From assembly GCA_024709505.1 (NCBI GenBank), contig JANJWP010000006.1:1-36289 (forward strand): a stretch of DNA of 36,289 nucleotides. Direction: 5' to 3'. How positions within the stretch are numbered: position 1 is the stretch's first letter; every line of letters starts with the position of its first letter. The DNA comes from Candidatus Altimarinota bacterium. Lineage in GTDB: Bacteria > Patescibacteriota > Gracilibacteria > BD1-5 > UBA2023. Of this stretch, positions 34,050-36,289 are shown piece by piece. Below the pieces are notes generated by a model. It was given only the letters and a program-made list of their open reading frames with translations, searched no databases and was not told where the DNA came from. Position numbers and translations under genes: made by a program.

Positions 34050-34886
34050 CTATTGCGATTTGAACTCCGCTTCGGTCTTTATGAGCGTGAGCTTTCTCAT
34101 AAGCTCGGTTCCGCTGTCGGGAAGCACGATCGTCACGTCCTTAATGAGGGCTTCGCGGTTATTGATGAGCGTGTCGAGCAGGAGCTTGTTATGGGCGTTG
34201 AGCGCTCCGAACGTCGTCGCGAAGCGTTCGACGAACACGAGGTAGGTCCGCGCGTAGGTTTCGCGGTCTTTTTGTTCGAGGTACTGCTCGAGGAGCTCTT
34301 CGGTCTTGTCGTAGTCGAGATTCTTATAGGAAGCGGTGAGTCCGGCCTTAATCGCTTCAATTCTCGTGGTCGAATCGGTAATGGCGGCCTGAAGTTCCGC
34401 GCGCTGGGCCGAAAGGGTCTGGAGGTATCCAGCCGTCGTTTTGTAGCGGTATTTCAGTTGGTCGGTGAAGCTTTCCAAGGTTGCCTGGCGATCGGAAGAC
34501 TGGTCAAGAATCCGATTCACGTCGGTCTTGAGGATGTTAAGGTATTCGCTTGCGGCCACCATGTTGCTCGAGATGACCTTTTTCCTCCCCTCCCCCTTGT
34601 CGGCCAAAACCGCCGCGATGGGCATCACGTCGTCATAAAGGCGGACGGGAGTTTCGGTCTGTGCCTTTTTGGAAAGTCCGACGTTGAGCGAAAGCGCTAC
34701 GGCCGTATCACCCAAATAGGGCACGGATTTTCGCTTGAATTCGACGTCGTTTCCGTTGGCGTTCGCCTGGCTTCAGGCAGAAGCCGAACGGTACGAGACG
34801 TAGGCGAGATTGACGAAGAACGAAAGAAGTATCCCGAGAAGGAGAACCCGGCGGACGAAGTCCTTGATTTCGGAGCGTAAAACCAT
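34050..34886 (-). CDS. Membrane-anchored coiled-coil protein
   Basis: The 278-residue protein has one N-terminal membrane helix (residues 14-30, LLLGILLSFFVNLAYVSY) and a long helical, extracytoplasmic region with heptads (residues 90-230). TGA at 34773-34775 (residue 38, SA-G-SQA) just after the helix is Gly; otherwise the anchor is lost. No known family is recognised. It lies 127 bases upstream of the VirB6-like gene in the same direction. VirB5-type partners are also exported helical proteins that precede VirB6, so a joint apparatus is possible, as inference. It ends in TAG. Confidence 0.7.
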
Positions 34887-34975
34887 AGGATGGCAAGCGA
34901 TGGAAATGCCGGCGGAAAAGGCCGCCGAATCTCGAAAATACGCTCCAATCTTAGTCACGTACCACCATTTTGCAA

Positions 34976-36289
34976 ATGCGGAAAATCAAAGCCTTCTTCC
35001 TTCTCCTTGCAGCGGTTACGGCGCCATTTTCGCCGATGGCTCCTTCGGTGAGCGTTCGGGAGGTCCACGATTACCGCGAAACCGTGCATTCCGTCATGGT
35101 GACGAATTCCCCGAATTACGCCGTTTCCGCTTCCGCGGAAGGAGTGTTTCACTCGGTTGACGGATTCGAAACTTCCGGAGAAGTGAAGCTCGGCGGCGGA
35201 ACCGAAAGCGTCGTTTTCGCCTTTCCAAAAGGATTTGAGGCCATCGAGGAATCTGATATCCGCGCAACGCTCAGTTCGAACGGAAGAACTGAAGTCCGTT
35301 TCGCCGATTTGGACGACGGCGGTGCGGCAACCAATCTCGACGGGCGGCTCTTCACGGCTCCCGCGGTTTTCCCGAACGCCCGAACCGTTTCCTACCGAAT
35401 CGTTACGAAAAACCCACTTCCCAAGGGGGTAGAAATCATCGCGACCGACGTATCCTCGAAATCGCTCCGGTTTCAGGTTTCCTCCGCGCGGAAAATGGCG
35501 GCGGCAAGCGGCGGAGTGGCCGTCGTTTCACGGTCGGAATGGGGAGCTGACGAAGAATTCCGCTACCGCGACTCCGCGACTTGGAAGCCCATCATCGAAA
35601 AACTCGCCAAAGAGAACGAGGTTGAGCCGAGCGCCGCAATCAAGGCGTATCGCGAAAAAATGGCCCGTATCGAATCGAAGCTTCGACACGATTTCCCAGA
35701 TCAGTACGAAGCGGTCGAAGCCGTTTCCGAAGAAAATGGGCGTCCGCTCGTCTGGCCCGTCCAACAGACTCGCAAGGTAGAAAAAGTCATCCTTCATCAT
35801 ACCGCCGAAAACAATCTCAAAGACTTGGACGACGCCTCTCTCCTCCGTTCAACCTACCGCTACCATGCCGTCACCCGAGGATGGGGCGATATTGGCTATA
35901 ACTACGTCGTCGGACAACGCGGGACGATCTATGAAGGCCGCGCGGGCGGCGATTACGCCGTTTGAGCCCATGCGTCATGGAACAACCGTTCGACGGTGGG
36001 GGTCAGCGTCATTGGAAATTTTGAGGTCGATAACCTCAATTCCGACCAGCTTTCGGGAGTGAAAAAAATCCTTGAAGCCCTTTCGGAGAAGTACGGGATC
36101 GATTTTTCAAAAACGTCGTTCGCCCACCGGGAATGCCCCTCTTCAAAAAACTGCGACGTAGAAAGTTATTCGACGCAAAACCTCATCGGCCACAAGGACG
36201 TCGGCTACACCGCCTGCCCGGGAAAAAACTTTTACGCCCTTCTCCCCGCCTTGCGGAAAGATGCCTCCTACTCCCTGGGACTGAAAGCG
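34976..36289 (+). CDS. N-acetylmuramoyl-L-alanine amidase, Amidase_2/PGRP type (3' truncated)
   Basis: At least 438 residues are present; the frame is open at the window end. It starts with a signal peptide (MRKIKAFFLLLAAVTAPFSP), then an N-terminal beta domain (about 40-170), a linker with SRSEWGADEEF, and the catalytic domain. Zinc ligands are visible: VILHHTAE (first His), GHKDVGYTACPG (His and Cys), with GYNYVV and IYEGRAGGDYAV. TGA at 35963-35965 (residue 330) is the conserved Gly of the family motif G-AHA-x-N-x-STVGVSVIGNF. It cleaves the amide between muramic acid and the peptide stem and probably acts in wall remodelling or on a neighbouring host cell. Confidence 0.93.

Noticed and set aside
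1-36289. Mass pseudogenisation: many genes interrupted by single TGA codons
   Set aside because: The interruptions are only TGA, never TAA or TAG, the frame is intact on both sides, and Gly restores conserved motifs in unrelated families. Recoding explains all at once.
1-36289. UGA as tryptophan (table 4)
   Set aside because: At the motif positions (PilC GE-x-SG, nucleotidyltransferase GSRFGG, MurA FG, amidase G-AHA) the families need Gly, not Trp.
1-36289. tRNA-Gly with anticodon UCA
   Set aside because: I looked for it as support for recoding. Only tRNA-Ala(GGC) and tRNA-Ser(GGA) are present in this window.
1-36289. CRISPR array, insertion sequence or prophage
   Set aside because: No regularly spaced direct repeats, transposase or phage structural genes were seen. 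The only tandem array is inside the coiled-coil gene.

Overview
The window comes from a bacterium that reads UGA as glycine (translation table 25), so it belongs with the Candidate Phyla Radiation lineages Gracilibacteria (BD1-5) or Absconditabacteria (SR1). Under the standard code most genes here look broken at in-frame TGA codons. Reading TGA as Gly repairs about two dozen of them at once and puts Gly where the families need it: the GE-S-G motif of PilC, the nucleotide loop of a sugar nucleotidyltransferase, the FG before PGGC of MurA, the G-AHA motif of an Amidase_2 enzyme, and TsaE. I count at least 36 sense UGA codons. Nearly all reconstructed genes end in TAA or TAG. The gene coordinates below use UGA = Gly. 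Base composition is roughly half GC or slightly above, which is high for known code-25 lineages. Small genes, short operons, shortened proteins and few Shine-Dalgarno sites fit a reduced CPR genome.

Layout. 1-2300: end of a TPR-like protein, a DUF3800 protein with an unclear 3' end, tRNA-Ala(GGC), a cyclic-nucleotide-binding domain protein, an unidentified hairpin-rich RNA candidate and tRNA-Ser(GGA). 2426-4146: KhpB/Jag RNA-binding protein and a membrane-anchored TPR-like protein. 4179-9187 (minus): a seven-gene type IV pilus operon (PilN-like, PilO-like, PilC, four prepilins). 9289-9702: tsaE, apparently leaderless. 9707-12931 (minus): hrcA, murA, a 70-residue membrane protein and a PrsW-type membrane protease. 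13077-14782: two unknown genes, one secreted. 14847-17096 (minus): ftsK. 17224-19739: three membrane proteins. 19772-22510 (minus): htpX, a thioredoxin-like protein, ribosomal protein L25 and a winged-helix regulator.

22680-26719 is an anaerobic nucleotide-reduction locus: NrdR-like boxes, a class III reductase body (nrdD) without its glycyl-radical loop, a separate 100-residue gene that carries that loop, a hemerythrin-like protein and the radical-SAM activase. This split reductase is the most unusual gene arrangement seen. 26785-30300 holds a small acidic protein, a TIM-barrel protein, a sugar nucleotidyltransferase and serS with an attenuator-like leader. 30405-31557 holds a coiled-coil repeat protein and an O-methyltransferase. 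31691-34886 holds a VirB6/TrbL-like multispanning protein with seven UGA codons and a membrane-anchored coiled-coil protein. The window closes inside a secreted N-acetylmuramoyl-alanine amidase.

Two genes (17885-18628 and 26785-27141) conflict with the recoding. Each has a strong promoter, a clear Shine-Dalgarno site and a downstream terminator hairpin, and each has TGA as its only in-frame stop before that hairpin.
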